Assembly: GCA_964483725.1 (NCBI GenBank)
Contig: CAZACQ010000010.1
Location: 1 to 34,930, forward strand
DNA: 34,930 nucleotides
Source: CAZACQ01 sp964483725
GTDB taxonomy: Bacteria; Patescibacteriota; Gracilibacteria; Absconditabacterales; Absconditicoccaceae
Reading direction: 5' to 3'
This document shows positions 1-7,236 of the stretch, one piece after another. The notes below the pieces were generated by a model. The model saw only the letters and a program-made list of their open reading frames with translations. It was not told the origin of the DNA and did not search any database. Numbering within the stretch: position 1 is the stretch's first letter; each line of letters opens with the position of its first letter. The translations under genes were made by a program, and so were the position numbers.

Positions 1-98
1 TCAAGATCAAAAGAGTCTAAACTATCTTCAGATTTATTGTCAGTTTTATCTTGAGCATCATCAAGATCAAAAGAGTCTAAACTATCTTCAGATTTATT
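1..98. repeat. 60-bp-period tandem repeat inside the acidic gene
   Basis: Bases 1-38 and 61-98 are identical. The intervening 22 bases differ from what follows 98. The period of 60 is a multiple of three, so the repeat keeps the reading frame of the minus-strand gene and encodes a repeated acidic Ser/Asp/Leu motif. More copies may lie beyond the window edge. Confidence 0.85.
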
Positions 99-275
99 AT
101 TTCACTCATCTAAATCAAGATCATCAATATTTATATCAATATCAGGCACTTCTATATCAATATCTCATATATTAAGTTCATCTTTATTTTCTTCTTTTAT
201 TGCTTCATTTAGATCAGATATCTTATCATCTCTATTTTGTTGTTTATTGTTTGTGTTATTTTTGTTTTCTGGCAT
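1..275 (-). CDS. Acidic repeat-containing hypothetical protein (3' end outside window)
   Basis: Read on the minus strand with UGA=Gly, the frame is open from an ATG at 275 to the window edge, so only the first 91 residues are seen. It starts MPENKNNTNN, is followed by a charged stretch, and then becomes an Asp/Glu/Ser/Leu-rich low-complexity region. The element KSEDSLDSFDLD occurs twice, encoded by an exact DNA repeat with a 60-bp period. There is no signal peptide, membrane segment or cysteine in the visible part, so a soluble, largely disordered protein is likely. A consensus-like promoter sits 45 bases upstream and is divergent from the tRNA cluster. Function is not recognised. The main support for a real gene is the open frame plus the promoter. 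Confidence 0.7.
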
Positions 276-319
276 ATTTATGTTTTTATATTTTAAATTT
301 TATTTTACAGATACAATAA

Positions 320-347
320 ATTATAATTTTTTAAAAAATTTTGTCAA
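320..347 (-). promoter_or_regulatory. Sigma70-type promoter for the minus-strand acidic gene
   Basis: On the minus strand TTGACA (347-342) and TATAAT (325-320) are both perfect consensus hexamers separated by 16 bases. The start codon at 275 lies about 45 bases downstream of the -10 box. It is divergent from the tRNA promoter. Confidence 0.75.
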
Positions 348-382
348 AAAAATCTCTAAAAGTAATTTATAATAATTTTTTC

Positions 383-410
383 TTGATTTTTATTAAAATA
401 TCATTATAAA
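383..410 (+). promoter_or_regulatory. Putative promoter of the tRNA-Gly(UCA) gene
   Basis: TTGATT (383-388) and TATAAA (405-410) are separated by 16 bases, about 20 bases before the tRNA-Gly(UCA) gene. Other -10-like boxes exist in this AT-rich spacer (TATAAT at 368-373), so the exact choice is uncertain. Confidence 0.5.
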
Positions 411-429
411 GGTAATTACTTTGCTTTGG

Positions 430-503
430 GCGGGCATGATGTAATTGGTGTAGCATGGCAGAATTCAGCTCTGCCTGTACGGGTTCGAGTCCCGTTGCCC
501 GCT
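430..503 (+). tRNA. tRNA-Gly with UCA anticodon, the UGA-decoding tRNA
   Basis: A complete cloverleaf can be drawn. The acceptor stem GCGGGCA (430-436) pairs with TGCCCGC (496-502). The anticodon stem GCAGA/TCTGC encloses the loop ATTCAGC, giving the anticodon UCA at 465-467. The T stem ACGGG/CCCGT encloses TTCGAGT. The discriminator is U (503) and CCA is not encoded. UCA reads UGA. The bases known as glycine identity elements for bacterial GlyRS are present (G1:C72, C2:G71, discriminator U73, C35), so charging with glycine is expected despite the changed third anticodon base. This matches the tRNA-Gly(UCA) described in SR1 and Gracilibacteria and explains the in-frame TGA codons of every protein gene here. 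Confidence 0.95.
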
Positions 504-526
504 AATTAATAAATAAAATCTAAATT

Positions 527-745
527 ATGTTTTGAAGAATTATTATTTGATTAATGTTTGTTTGAGCAGGATTAGCTATAATATATAATTCTCATAATTT
601 GGTAAGAATATTTTGAAATGTGCCTTGGGCTGAAAATAATCTTTGAGGTACTAGACAATTGTATATCTTATCTTGACTTTTTTTGATGGTTTTTTGATTT
701 CTTTTCTTATTTTGAGTTGTAGAAATCTGATGATCTGTTGTTTAA
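527..745 (+). CDS. Small conserved-looking membrane protein with two transmembrane helices
   Basis: With UGA=Gly there is a 72-residue ORF between tRNA-Gly(UCA) and tRNA-Tyr. It has two hydrophobic segments, residues about 4-20 (IIIGLMFVGAGLAIIY) and about 48-66 (LYILSGLFLMVFGFLFLFGV), joined by a loop with WAENNLGGTR. From memory this layout (short protein, loop with an AE..LG motif, Gly-rich second helix) is common among uncharacterised small membrane proteins of CPR bacteria; I could not check this. Several of its codons are TGA, so it is invisible under the standard code. It ends seven bases before tRNA-Tyr, so it may share a transcript with the tRNAs. Function unknown. Confidence 0.75.
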
Positions 746-751
746 GTTTTT

Positions 752-834
752 GGGCAGATGGCAGAGCGGTCAAATGCAGCGGACTGTAAATCCGCCGCCT
801 CACGGCTACGTAGGTTCGAATCCTACTCTGCCCA
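752..834 (+). tRNA. tRNA-Tyr (GUA)
   Basis: Acceptor GGGCAGA (752-758) pairs with TCTGCCC (827-833), discriminator A. The anticodon loop CTGTAAA gives GUA, which reads the tyrosine codons UAU and UAC. It has a long variable arm, as bacterial tRNA-Tyr does. CCA is not encoded. Confidence 0.96.
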
Positions 835-853
835 TACTATATTAATTTTTAAT

Positions 854-927
854 GGGGCCGTAGCTCAGTTGGCTAGAGCGCCTGCTTTGCACGCAGGAGG
901 TCAGGGGTTCGACTCCCCTCGGCTCCA
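854..927 (+). tRNA. tRNA-Ala (UGC)
   Basis: Acceptor GGGGCCG (854-860) pairs with CGGCTCC (920-926), discriminator A. The third pair is G856:U924, the G3:U70 wobble that alanyl-tRNA synthetase recognises. The anticodon loop TTTGCAC gives UGC. CCA is not encoded. Confidence 0.97.
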
Positions 928-938
928 ATTTCTAGTTT

Positions 939-1012
939 GCACCCATAGCTCAATTGGATAGAGCGACGGCCTTCTAAGCCGTAGGTTCCAGGTTCGATTC
1001 CTGGTGGGTGTA
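939..1012 (+). tRNA. tRNA-Arg (UCU)
   Basis: Acceptor GCACCCA (939-945) pairs with TGGGTGT (1005-1011), discriminator A. The first pair is a G:U wobble. The anticodon loop CTTCTAA gives UCU, which reads AGA and AGG, the dominant arginine codons of the genes in this window. CCA is not encoded. Confidence 0.96.
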
Positions 1013-1030
1013 ATCTTTGTTGTTTAATGT

Positions 1031-1105
1031 GTCCCCGTCGTCTAGTTGGTCTAGGACGCTGGCCTCTCACGCCAGAAATCGCGGGTTCGAATCCCGCCGG
1101 GGATG
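1031..1105 (+). tRNA. tRNA-Glu (CUC)
   Basis: Acceptor GTCCCCG (1031-1037) pairs with CGGGGAT (1098-1104), with a G:U first pair and discriminator G as in other bacterial tRNA-Glu. The anticodon loop CTCTCAC gives CUC, reading GAG. GAA is the commoner Glu codon here, so a second tRNA-Glu (UUC) is expected elsewhere. CCA is not encoded. Confidence 0.95.
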
Positions 1106-1146
1106 TTTTGAGTGTGAGAGGTATGATTTAGTTTTTAAGCTTTTTA

Positions 1147-1674
1147 ATGTCAGCAAGTTCTGAAAAAAGGATTTATACAAATCAGTATATTAGGTCTGAA
1201 GATATGGTTCTTCTTGATGAAGATTGAGAAAAAATTGGTTTTTTCTCTAAAAATGATGCTTTAAAAAAAGCGGAAGAAGAGTCTAAGGATCTTATTCAGG
1301 TTTGATTTAATCCTAAAGATAGAGTTGCTATAGTTAAGCTGATGGAGCTTTGAAAGTATTTGTATAAAAAGAAGAAAGAAGAATCAGAAAAAAGAAAGTC
1401 TCAAAAATCTAAGTCTTTAAAAGAAATTAAATTTTCTTATAATATATGAGATAATGATCTGGATCTAAAGATAGAAAAAGCTAAGAAGTTTCTTTCTGAA
1501 GGTCACTCTGTTAAGCTTATGTGACAGCTTAGATGAAGAGAGAATATATATTGAGATAAGTTATTTGAAAGGATGAAAAATATTGAATCAGAATTGTCTG
1601 ATATAAGTAGAGGTCAGTGAATTAAGAAAGAAAAAAGGTGATATAGTATGATTTTATTTGCTAAGATTAAATAA
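1147..1674 (+). CDS. infC: Translation initiation factor IF-3
   Basis: A 175-residue protein, the usual length for IF-3. IF-3 binds the 30S subunit, keeps it apart from 50S and checks start-codon pairing. The N-terminal domain has TNQYIRSEDMVLLDEDGEKIG, matching the IF-3 start (N..I....V.L.D..G...G). A Lys-rich linker follows (about residues 77-97), then the C-terminal domain with KEIKFSYNIGDNDLDLKIEKA and FLSEGHSVKLMGQLRGRE, corresponding to the family motif (KF....H.....FL..G..V.....RGRE). In-frame TGA codons fall at the conserved glycines. The start is ATG, not the rare AUU used by enterobacterial infC. It overlaps rpmI by one base (TAATG), in the classic infC-rpmI-rplT order. Confidence 0.95.
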
Positions 1675-1874
1675 TGCCTAAGATAAAAACTAATAAATCC
1701 ATGGCTAAAAGGGTTAAAGTTACAAAGTCATGAAAGTTTATTCATAAGAAGGCTGGTGTTAGTCATTTACTTACTAATAAATGAGATTCTCCAGAAAAGG
1801 ATTCTTCTTGAAGAGAGTTTTCTCATAGAGAATCTCATAAAGTAAAAAATTTAATTCCTTATAAATTAAGATAA
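1674..1874 (+). CDS. rpmI: Ribosomal protein bL35
   Basis: A 66-residue basic protein starting MPKIKTNKSMAKRVKVTKSG, the standard bL35 beginning (K.KT....KR.K.T..GK). The C-terminal part has the expected HRESHKVKNLIPYKLR-like ending. bL35 is a component of the large subunit. The ATG overlaps the infC stop by one base and rplT starts two bases after the stop, so the three genes are translated from one message. Three conserved glycines are encoded by TGA. Confidence 0.95.
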
Positions 1875-1875
1875 A

Positions 1876-2223
1876 ATGGTTAGAGTTACTAATTGATTTG
1901 TTAGGCATAGAAGACATAAAAAATTTCTTTCTCAGGCTAAATGATTTAGACTTTGAAGAAAGAATGTTTATAAGCAAGTTAGATTAGCTTTAATAAAACA
2001 ATGACAAAATGCATATGTTTGAAGAAAGTTGAAAAAGAGACAGTTTAGACAGCTGTGGATAGAGAGATTGTCAGCTGCTTTGAGAGCTAGATGAGATAAG
2101 TATAGTGTTTTTATGTCAAATATGTCGAAGAAAGATGTTAAGTTAAATAGAAAGGTTTTGTCAAATATTGCTGTTGTTTTTCCTGAAGTTTTCGATAAGA
2201 TTCATGAGGATATAAAAAATTAG
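1876..2223 (+). CDS. rplT: Ribosomal protein bL20
   Basis: A 115-residue protein of normal bL20 length. Family features are visible: the N-terminal motif VRVTNGFVRHRRHKKFLSQA, then KGFR, the RLWIERLSAALRARG-type core (here LWIERLSAALRARGDKYS), and VFPEVFDKI near the C-terminus. bL20 binds 23S rRNA early in 50S assembly, and in some bacteria represses infC-rpmI-rplT translation. No such regulatory fold was identified here. TAG stop; the stop codon begins a perfect 16-base palindrome. Confidence 0.95.
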
Positions 2224-2236
2224 TGATTAATCACTA
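2221..2236. repeat. 16-bp perfect palindrome at the rplT stop
   Basis: TAGTGATTAATCACTA is its own reverse complement, begins with the rplT stop codon and ends four bases before tRNA-Leu. No U-tract follows, so it is not a typical intrinsic terminator. It could be a processing hairpin or a binding site, or it could be chance. Confidence 0.4.
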
Positions 2237-2240
2237 ATTT

Positions 2241-2326
2241 GCCGGGATGGCGGAATTGGTAGACGCGGTGGACTTAAAATCCGCTTCCACATTACTGGAG
2301 TACCGGTTCGAGTCCGGTTCCCGGCA
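2241..2326 (+). tRNA. tRNA-Leu (UAA)
   Basis: Acceptor GCCGGGA (2241-2247) pairs with TCCCGGC (2319-2325), discriminator A as LeuRS needs. The anticodon loop CTTAAAA gives UAA, reading UUA and UUG. It has the long variable arm of class II tRNAs. It lies 17 bases after rplT, so it may be processed from the infC-rpmI-rplT transcript. CCA is not encoded. Confidence 0.96.
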
Positions 2327-2345
2327 TGCTTATTAGCTTTGAATT

Positions 2346-2382
2346 AAAAGCGAAAGGTGAATTTAGTTTATTTTTCGCTTTT
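2346..2382 (+). terminator. Possible hairpin terminator after tRNA-Leu
   Basis: AAAAGCGAAA (2346-2355) pairs exactly with TTTCGCTTTT (2373-2382), with a 17-base loop. The 3' arm ends in four T followed by GGTTT. The long loop and weak U-tract make it less convincing than the other terminators here, but the position between tRNA-Leu and the next operon fits. Confidence 0.5.
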
Positions 2383-2419
2383 GGTTTAGAGATTTTATTT
2401 AATTTATAAATGTTTTGAT

Positions 2420-2683
2420 ATGTGATTTACAATATATAGAACTGATGATCTTAATACTAATGAGAGGTTGGTTGCTTTTTATAAAAAAGAGTTACGATCT
2501 TCTCACATATTAGATAAAGCTAAGAAGCAAAAACATTATTGAACTAAATGGTATAGGAAATTTGTTGAATATAGGTTTCCTAGTGCTAGGAGGTATAAAA
2601 GAATGAGAGCTATTGTTTCTGATGCTTATAGAAAGAATAAGGAAAAGTACAATTTGTTGGCTCAGTTTGGTAAAAGAATTTAA
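2420..2683 (+). CDS. rpsU: Probable ribosomal protein bS21
   Basis: An 87-residue very basic protein. The N-terminal half contains NERLVAFYKKEL and ILDKAKKQKHY, which fits the bS21 pattern (E...... F.R.... ..IL...RKR.Y). The Arg/Lys-rich tail SARRYKRMRAIVSDAYRK resembles the long tails of CPR bS21. bS21 is a small-subunit protein near the mRNA platform. The start is the ATG at 2420; an ATG ten bases upstream runs into TAG in its own frame. Codon 26 is CGA, of uncertain meaning in this organism. The match is by pattern only and there appears to be an insertion in the middle relative to the usual family, so bS21 is probable rather than certain. It opens the large ribosomal operon. Confidence 0.65.
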
Positions 2684-2708
2684 TTTAATAATAAATAATT
2701 AAACTAAG

Positions 2709-3035
2709 ATGTATGCAGTTTTAGATTTAAAATGACATCAATATATTGTGTCAAAGTGAGATAAAATTACTGTTGATAAATTTGATAAAAAAGAATGAGA
2801 CTGATTTGAGCTTGATACTGTTTTAGCTGTTTTTGATGAGGATGCTAAAAATGTTGATTTGTGAAAGCCTTATGTAAAATGAGCTAAAGCTAAAGTTAAG
2901 GTTTTGTCTAATCAAAAGTGAGATAAGATTGATGTTGTTAAATTCCATAATAAAAATAGGTATTTTAGAAAGTATTGATTTAGGCCTCATCAAACAATTT
3001 TACAAGTTGAAGATATTATGATTAATGACAAATAA
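2709..3035 (+). CDS. rplU: Ribosomal protein bL21
   Basis: A 108-residue protein with the bL21 start MYAVLDLKGHQYIVSKGDKI (family: YA.....GKQY.V..GD.I), a central VKGAKAKVKVLSNQKGDKI and the C-terminal basic motif HNKNRYFRKYGFRPHQTILQVEDI (family: K....Y....GHRQ..T...I). It belongs to the 50S subunit and binds 23S rRNA. The usual partner gene rpmA (bL27) does not follow. Instead the next gene, infA, starts inside the last codons of rplU, an 11-base overlap, so the two are probably translationally coupled. Confidence 0.95.
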
Positions 3036-3246
3036 TGAAGCTATAGTTGTAGAGTGAATTGTTGAAAAAGTCTTGTGATGATGAAATTATCAGATCAAGG
3101 TTGATGATATGGATTTGCTTGTAGTAGCTTATGCATCTTGAAAGATGAAAAAATTCAATATTAAAATAATTGAGTTAGATAGGGTTCAAGTAGAGTTAAA
3201 TGAATATGATCCATCAAAATGACGTATTATTTATAGATTTAAATAA
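3025..3246 (+). CDS. infA: Translation initiation factor IF-1
   Basis: A 73-residue S1/OB-fold protein. IF-1 occupies the ribosomal A site during initiation. Family motifs are clear: EAIVVEGIVEKV, NYQIKVDDMDLLVVAYASGKMKKFNIKI (family: .F.V.L.......A..SGKMR...I.I), VQVELNEYDPSKGRIIYRFK. The start ATG (3025) gives MTNNEAIVVEG and lies inside the rplU end; the ATG at 3035 is out of frame. The conserved KGRI motif is written AAA TGA CGT ATT, which shows TGA as Gly and CGT as Arg in the same universally conserved site. Confidence 0.96.
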
Positions 3247-3254
3247 ATTTAAAA

Positions 3255-3368
3255 ATGAAAGTTAGATCTTCTGTAAAAAAAATGTGTGCAAGTTGTCAAA
3301 TTGTAAAAAGAAATTGAGTTTCTTATGTTATATGTAGTAACCCAAAACATAAACAAAGGCAAGGTTAG
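3255..3368 (+). CDS. rpmJ: Ribosomal protein bL36
   Basis: A 37-residue protein, the standard bL36 length, beginning MKVRSSVKKMCASCQIVKRN. It keeps the zinc ribbon: C11, C14, C27 and H32, the spacing of zinc-binding bL36. It ends HKQRQG as usual. The infA-rpmJ-rpsM-rpsK-rpsD-rpoA-rplQ order is the conserved end of the alpha operon. It is too short for most gene callers and contains one in-frame TGA. Confidence 0.96.
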
Positions 3369-3398
3369 TGTTTTATTTATTTTTATAAAAAATTAATT

Positions 3399-3773
3399 AT
3401 GTTTAGATTGCAAGGTAATGTTATTCCTGATAATAAGATAATAATGATTTGACTTACTCATGTTTATTGAGTTTGAAGGTCAAGGTCTATGGAAGTTTTA
3501 GATAAATTGAATATACCTTATGAAAAAAAGGTTAAAGATATTACTGAAGATGAGCAAAAAGCAATTACAGATGAATTGCAAAATTATGTGTTAGAAAATG
3601 ATTTAAGAAGAGAGCAAACATGATTTATAAAAAGATTGAAAGAAATTAAGTGTTATAGATGAATGAGACATAATCTTGGTTTGCCTGTTAGATGACAACA
3701 AACTAGAAAACATGCAAAAACAGCTAAAAAATTGTTGTGAAGAAGTAGAGTTAGACCTGTTCTTAAGAAGTAG
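3399..3773 (+). CDS. rpsM: Ribosomal protein uS13
   Basis: A 124-residue protein of normal uS13 length. It has the N-terminal part FRLQGNVIPDNKIIMIGLTHVYGVGRSRS (family: G..IP..K.....LT.IYGIG...), a linker with ELQNYVLENDLRRE, and the C-terminal CYRGMRHNLGLPVRGQQTRKHAKTAK (family: YRG.RH..GLPVRGQRT..NARTRKG). It sits in the head of the 30S subunit and contacts the P-site tRNA and 50S. TGA encodes the invariant glycines of GLTHVYGVG and of RGMRH and VRGQ. Confidence 0.97.
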
Positions 3774-3796
3774 TTTTAATTTATTAATATATTATA

Positions 3797-4192
3797 ATGG
3801 CTAAACAGAATATAAAGTCAAAGAAGAAAAAGAATATTAAGTTGCCTTCATGAAAACTACATGTTGTTACAACTTTCAATAATACAATAATTACATTAAC
3901 TGATGAAGTTTGAAATAAAATTATTTGAGGTTGAACTTGATTGGCATGATTTAAGTGAACTAAGGAAAGTACACCTTATGCAGCTGAAGTTCTTACAAGT
4001 AATTTAATTAGACAAGCTAGAGATCATTTTTGATTGAAAGAATTGGCTATTATTGTAAAATGACTTTGAATGTGAAGAGACTGAGTATTTAAAGCTATAA
4101 ATGATTTGTGAGGTGTAGAGATATCTTACATTAGAGAAAATACTCCTATTCAATTTGGTTGATGTAAGTGAGTTAGACCAAAGAGAAACTAG
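3797..4192 (+). CDS. rpsK: Ribosomal protein uS11
   Basis: A 131-residue protein with the full uS11 signature: KLHVVTTFNNTIITLTDEVGN, the Gly-rich core IIGGGTGLAGFKGTKESTPYAA, VKGLGMGRDG and the C-terminal DNTPIPHNGCRPPKKRR-equivalent ENTPIQFGGCKGVRPKRN. It forms part of the 30S platform next to the Shine-Dalgarno helix. Nearly all conserved glycines of the core are TGA, with GGT used once, making this one of the clearest demonstrations of the code in the window. Confidence 0.97.
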
Positions 4193-4222
4193 TAATTTAT
4201 TTTAATAATTAATATACATAGT

Positions 4223-4846
4223 ATGAAGTATAATTGACCTAAATTTAAATTATGCAGGAGAGAAGGAGTAAATTTATACTGAACTCCTAAATATGATCCA
4301 AGAAAAAGAAAAAAAACACCTGGTCAGCATTGAGGTTCTATGCCTAGGCTTTCTGAATACTGAAAATTATTGAGAAATAAGCAGGTTTTGAAGAGAATGT
4401 ATCTTCTTACTGAGAAGCAGTTTAAAAGAACGATTATTGATGAAGCTTGAAAATATTCAAAAAATAAGTGAATTTCTCATGACGTTGCCGCTTTGCAGTT
4501 TCTTGAAAGAAGACTTGATAGTGTTTTACTTAGAGCAGGTGTTGCTAATACTATTATGCAAGCAAGGCAAATGATTGGACATTGACATTTTCTATTAAAC
4601 TGAAATAAGCATAATAGCTCATCTTATTTTGCTAAGATATGAGATAAATTGACTTTGAAACCAAAGCTTGTGTCTTCCCCTTTGTATTCTAATTTACCTT
4701 TAAACTCTTGAAACTATAAACTTCCATCTTGGATTAATGTTAAAAAAGATTCTATGGAGGTTGAGTTGTTAGATTTTCCAAGATCAGAAGAATTAGAACT
4801 TCCTGCTGATATACTAAAAGTAATTGAATTTTATGCTAGAGCATAG
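4223..4846 (+). CDS. rpsD: Ribosomal protein uS4
   Basis: A 207-residue protein, the usual uS4 length. Motifs include YNGPKFKLCRREGVNLYGTP (family: Y.GP..K..RR.G..L), PGQHGG, the helix LSEYGKLLRNKQVLKRMYLLTEKQF (family: YG..L.EKQK.R..YG..E.QF), and the S4 RNA-binding fold FLERRLDSVLLRAGVANTIMQARQMIGHGHFLLNG. uS4 starts 5' domain assembly of 16S rRNA and in many bacteria represses its own operon. It follows rpsK directly and precedes rpoA, as is typical. Confidence 0.97.
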
Positions 4847-4887
4847 TAATTTGTTGTTATATCTTTATACTTTAAACTCTATTCTAA

Positions 4888-5880
4888 ATGTTAGATATCC
4901 AAAACTATATTGGAAAGCCTAAAATTGTAGTTAATGAAGAAACTGATCTTAAGTCAACTTTTCAGATTCAGTATCTTCCAAGATGATTTTGACATACTTT
5001 TTGAAATGCAATAAGAAGAGCAATTTTGTGATATAATGCTTGATGAGCAATTACATGACTTAAGATAAAGTGAGTTCCTCATGAATATGATACTATTGAT
5101 TGAGTTAAAGAATCTTCTCTTGATATTATGTTGAATTATAAACAATTACGTTTCAAGTTGGATTCAAATGTTGAAAAGACTCAGTGGATTTCTCAAAGAT
5201 TTAAATGAGTTTGAAAATATACTTCTTCAGACTTAAAATTACCTTCATGAGTTGAGTTGTTAAATGATGATATTTATTTATTTGAAATAACTGACCCAGC
5301 TATTGAATTTATCTTGGATTTCAGAGTTGAGAAGTGATATGGTTATTATAGTTTAGATTATCTAAGAAAAAGAGAAATTTGAGAAGAATCAGATGTCTGA
5401 GTTCTTTTGATAGATAACGATTTTAGGTTGGTTAACTATGTTAGTTATGAAATCTCTGAGCATATAGATGATTTTACTTGATCAAGTAAGGATGAATTAT
5501 TATTAGAAATTGAAACAATCTCATCTAAAATTTCACCTAAAGAGTTGTTGTCTTTTGTATGAGAAGTTTTATATTCTTATTCAAAGTTATTTGTTTTCGA
5601 TGATTCATATATAGATAAATCATTGTTGTGTGAATATGGAGATATGAAAGATAGTACAAGTGATACTGCTGAAGAATCAAATGTTAAAATAAAGCCAATT
5701 GATGCTATTCCACTTAGTGAAAGAACAAGAAATGCATTAATTAAAAATGATATATTGTATGTTGAGGATTTAGAACAGAAAAAGAAATCTGAGTTATTGA
5801 GTATGAAATGAGTATGAAGAAAGGCAGTTGATGAAATTGTTTCTTCACTTGAAGATATTTGAAAACAATTAGCTTGATAA
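4888..5880 (+). CDS. rpoA: RNA polymerase alpha subunit
   Basis: A 330-residue protein of normal length. The N-terminal dimerisation domain has LPRGFGHTFGNAIRRAILGYNAG (family: L..GFG.T.GN.LRR.LL......A) and EYDTIDGVKESSLDIMLNYKQLRFK (family: E...I.GV.ED...I..NLK.L). VEKGYGYYSLD matches V..G.GY........ in the second insert. After a linker at about 236-262 the C-terminal domain has IDAIPLSERTRNALIKNDILYVEDLEQKKKSELLSMKGVGRKAVDEI, the alpha-CTD fold (L.LS.R..N.L....I.....L......L.....G.GK....EI). It organises assembly of core polymerase and contacts UP elements and activators. Confidence 0.97.
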
Positions 5881-5909
5881 ATTTAATTTAGTATCTAATA
5901 AATAATATT

Positions 5910-6299
5910 ATGAGACATAGATATAATAGGCTTAAAGAGCTTTCTCCTTGAGCTCAAAAGACAGATTTGCGTCTTAGAAATTTAGTGACAAGTTTGGTAG
6001 AAAATTGACAAATAAAGACTACTTCTAAAAAAGCTTCAATTCTTAAAAGAGAGGCTGATAAATTCTTTTCTAATCTAGTTTCAGCATCAACTAGATATGA
6101 AAATGAAAAAGATTGAAGAGCATTGAATATATCTTTAATAAAATGATATATTAACTCAGATTCTGCTTGAAAAAAACTTGTAAATGAACTATTACCTAAA
6201 TATATTCAAGCTTGAAAAAAGTTTGGTTTTGTTCAAACTTTCAAGTTATGATATAGAAAATGAGACTGAGCAGAGGAAGTTGTTGTTAAGCTTGTTTAA
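5910..6299 (+). CDS. rplQ: Ribosomal protein bL17
   Basis: A 129-residue protein following rpoA, the conserved rpoA-rplQ pair. It begins MRHRYNRLKELSPGAQKTDLRLRNLVTSLVENGQIKTT, corresponding to MRH.....KL.R....R....RNL...L.....I.TT of the family, then KKASILKREADKFFSNL, and ends FKLGYRKGDGAEEVVVKLV (family: R.GDAAPM...EL). bL17 is located near the polypeptide exit tunnel. The GDG.AEE ending uses TGA and supports the code. Confidence 0.96.
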
Positions 6300-6327
6300 A
6301 TTTCTTTTTAAAACTTAATATTAAAAA

Positions 6328-6783
6328 ATGGAATTCACAAATAATAATTTAAATTCAACAGTTTGGGTAAAACCTGACTATATGGAGAGAAATAGAAAGT
6401 GGTTTGAAGTTGATGCTAATTGACAAACACTTTGAAAATTAGCAGTTTTGATAGCTAAAAAGATTTCTTGAAAAGATCAAGAATTTGCATGTGACTTTTG
6501 GGACTCAGGTAATTTTGTTGTTGTTAAAAATGCTGAAAAAATATCAGTAACTTGAAAGAAATTAGATCAAAAAATGTATTATAGATATTCTTGATATAAA
6601 TGAAATCTTAAGGAAATGAATTTATCTGAACTTTTAGAAAAACATCCAGAAAGAGCTATTTATTATGCTGTTAGATGAATGTTACCAAAAAATAAGTTAA
6701 GAGATTCAAGAATGAAAAGATTGAAAATTTTTGTATGAGAATCTAATAAGTATGATTATTTAAATCCTGAAAAAATTAACTAA
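6328..6783 (+). CDS. rplM: Ribosomal protein uL13
   Basis: A 151-residue protein of normal uL13 length. Motifs: RKWFEVDANGQTLGKLAVLIAKKISGKD (family: W...DA....LGRLAS..A..L.GK), DSGNFVVVKNAEKISVTGKKLDQKMYYRYSGYKGNLKE (family: G..VIVIN.....TG.K...K.Y..H.GY.G..K), and PERAIYYAVRGMLPKNKLRDSRMKRLKIFVG (family: P..... AV.GMLPKN.L.......L..Y.G). uL13 is an early 50S assembly protein. It overlaps rpsI by one base (TAATG). Confidence 0.97.
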
Positions 6784-7208
6784 TGCCTAAAACTAAAAAC
6801 TACGAATATTGACTTTGAAGAAGAAAAAAATCAACTGCTATAATTAAATTGTATCAATCTTGAAAATGATCTTTTAATGTTGTAAAAGATGATTGATCTA
6901 AGGTTAGTGTTGAAGAGTATTTTGGTTGACACAAATACCTTATTGAAGCTGCTTTGCACCCATTTTATGTTATATGAACAGATACAAAAGATAGATTTGA
7001 TCTTGAAATTAAACTAAGTGGTTGATGATTAAGATGACAAGCAGAAGCTATAAAACTTGGACTTTCAAGAGCTTTAGTTTCTTTTAACTGAGAATATAGA
7101 CTTCAACTTAAACCTTACTGACTTTTAAAAAGAGATTCTAGAGAAAAAGAAAGAAAGAAATACTGACTTAAGAAAGCTAGAAAGTCTCCTCAATGGACTA
7201 AGAGATAG
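6783..7208 (+). CDS. rpsI: Ribosomal protein uS9
   Basis: A 141-residue protein with YGLGRRKKSTA at the start (family: GTGRRK.A.A), a core with VSVEEYFGGHKY, the Gly-rich segment IKLSGGGLRGQAEAIKLGLSRAL (family: V.GGG..GQA.A...GIARAL) and the characteristic tail RDSREKERKKYGLKKARKSPQWTKR (family: RD.R..ERKK.G...AR...Q..KR). The C-terminal Arg/Lys of uS9 reaches the P-site tRNA anticodon stem. rplM-rpsI is a standard pair and the ATG overlaps the rplM stop by one base. Confidence 0.97.
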
Positions 7209-7236
7209 GATTTAGTGGATAAAAATATAATATTTT

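Noticed and set aside
873..1070. Minus-strand frame across tRNA-Ala and tRNA-Arg giving a protein-like text (GAEGSRTPDLLRA)
   Set aside because: This is a well-known spurious translation of tRNA genes.
2381..2410. Possible promoter TTGGTT-18-TATAAA before the bS21-like gene
   Set aside because: It would start transcription only a few bases before the ATG at 2420, and both boxes are weak in AT-rich sequence; not enough to call.
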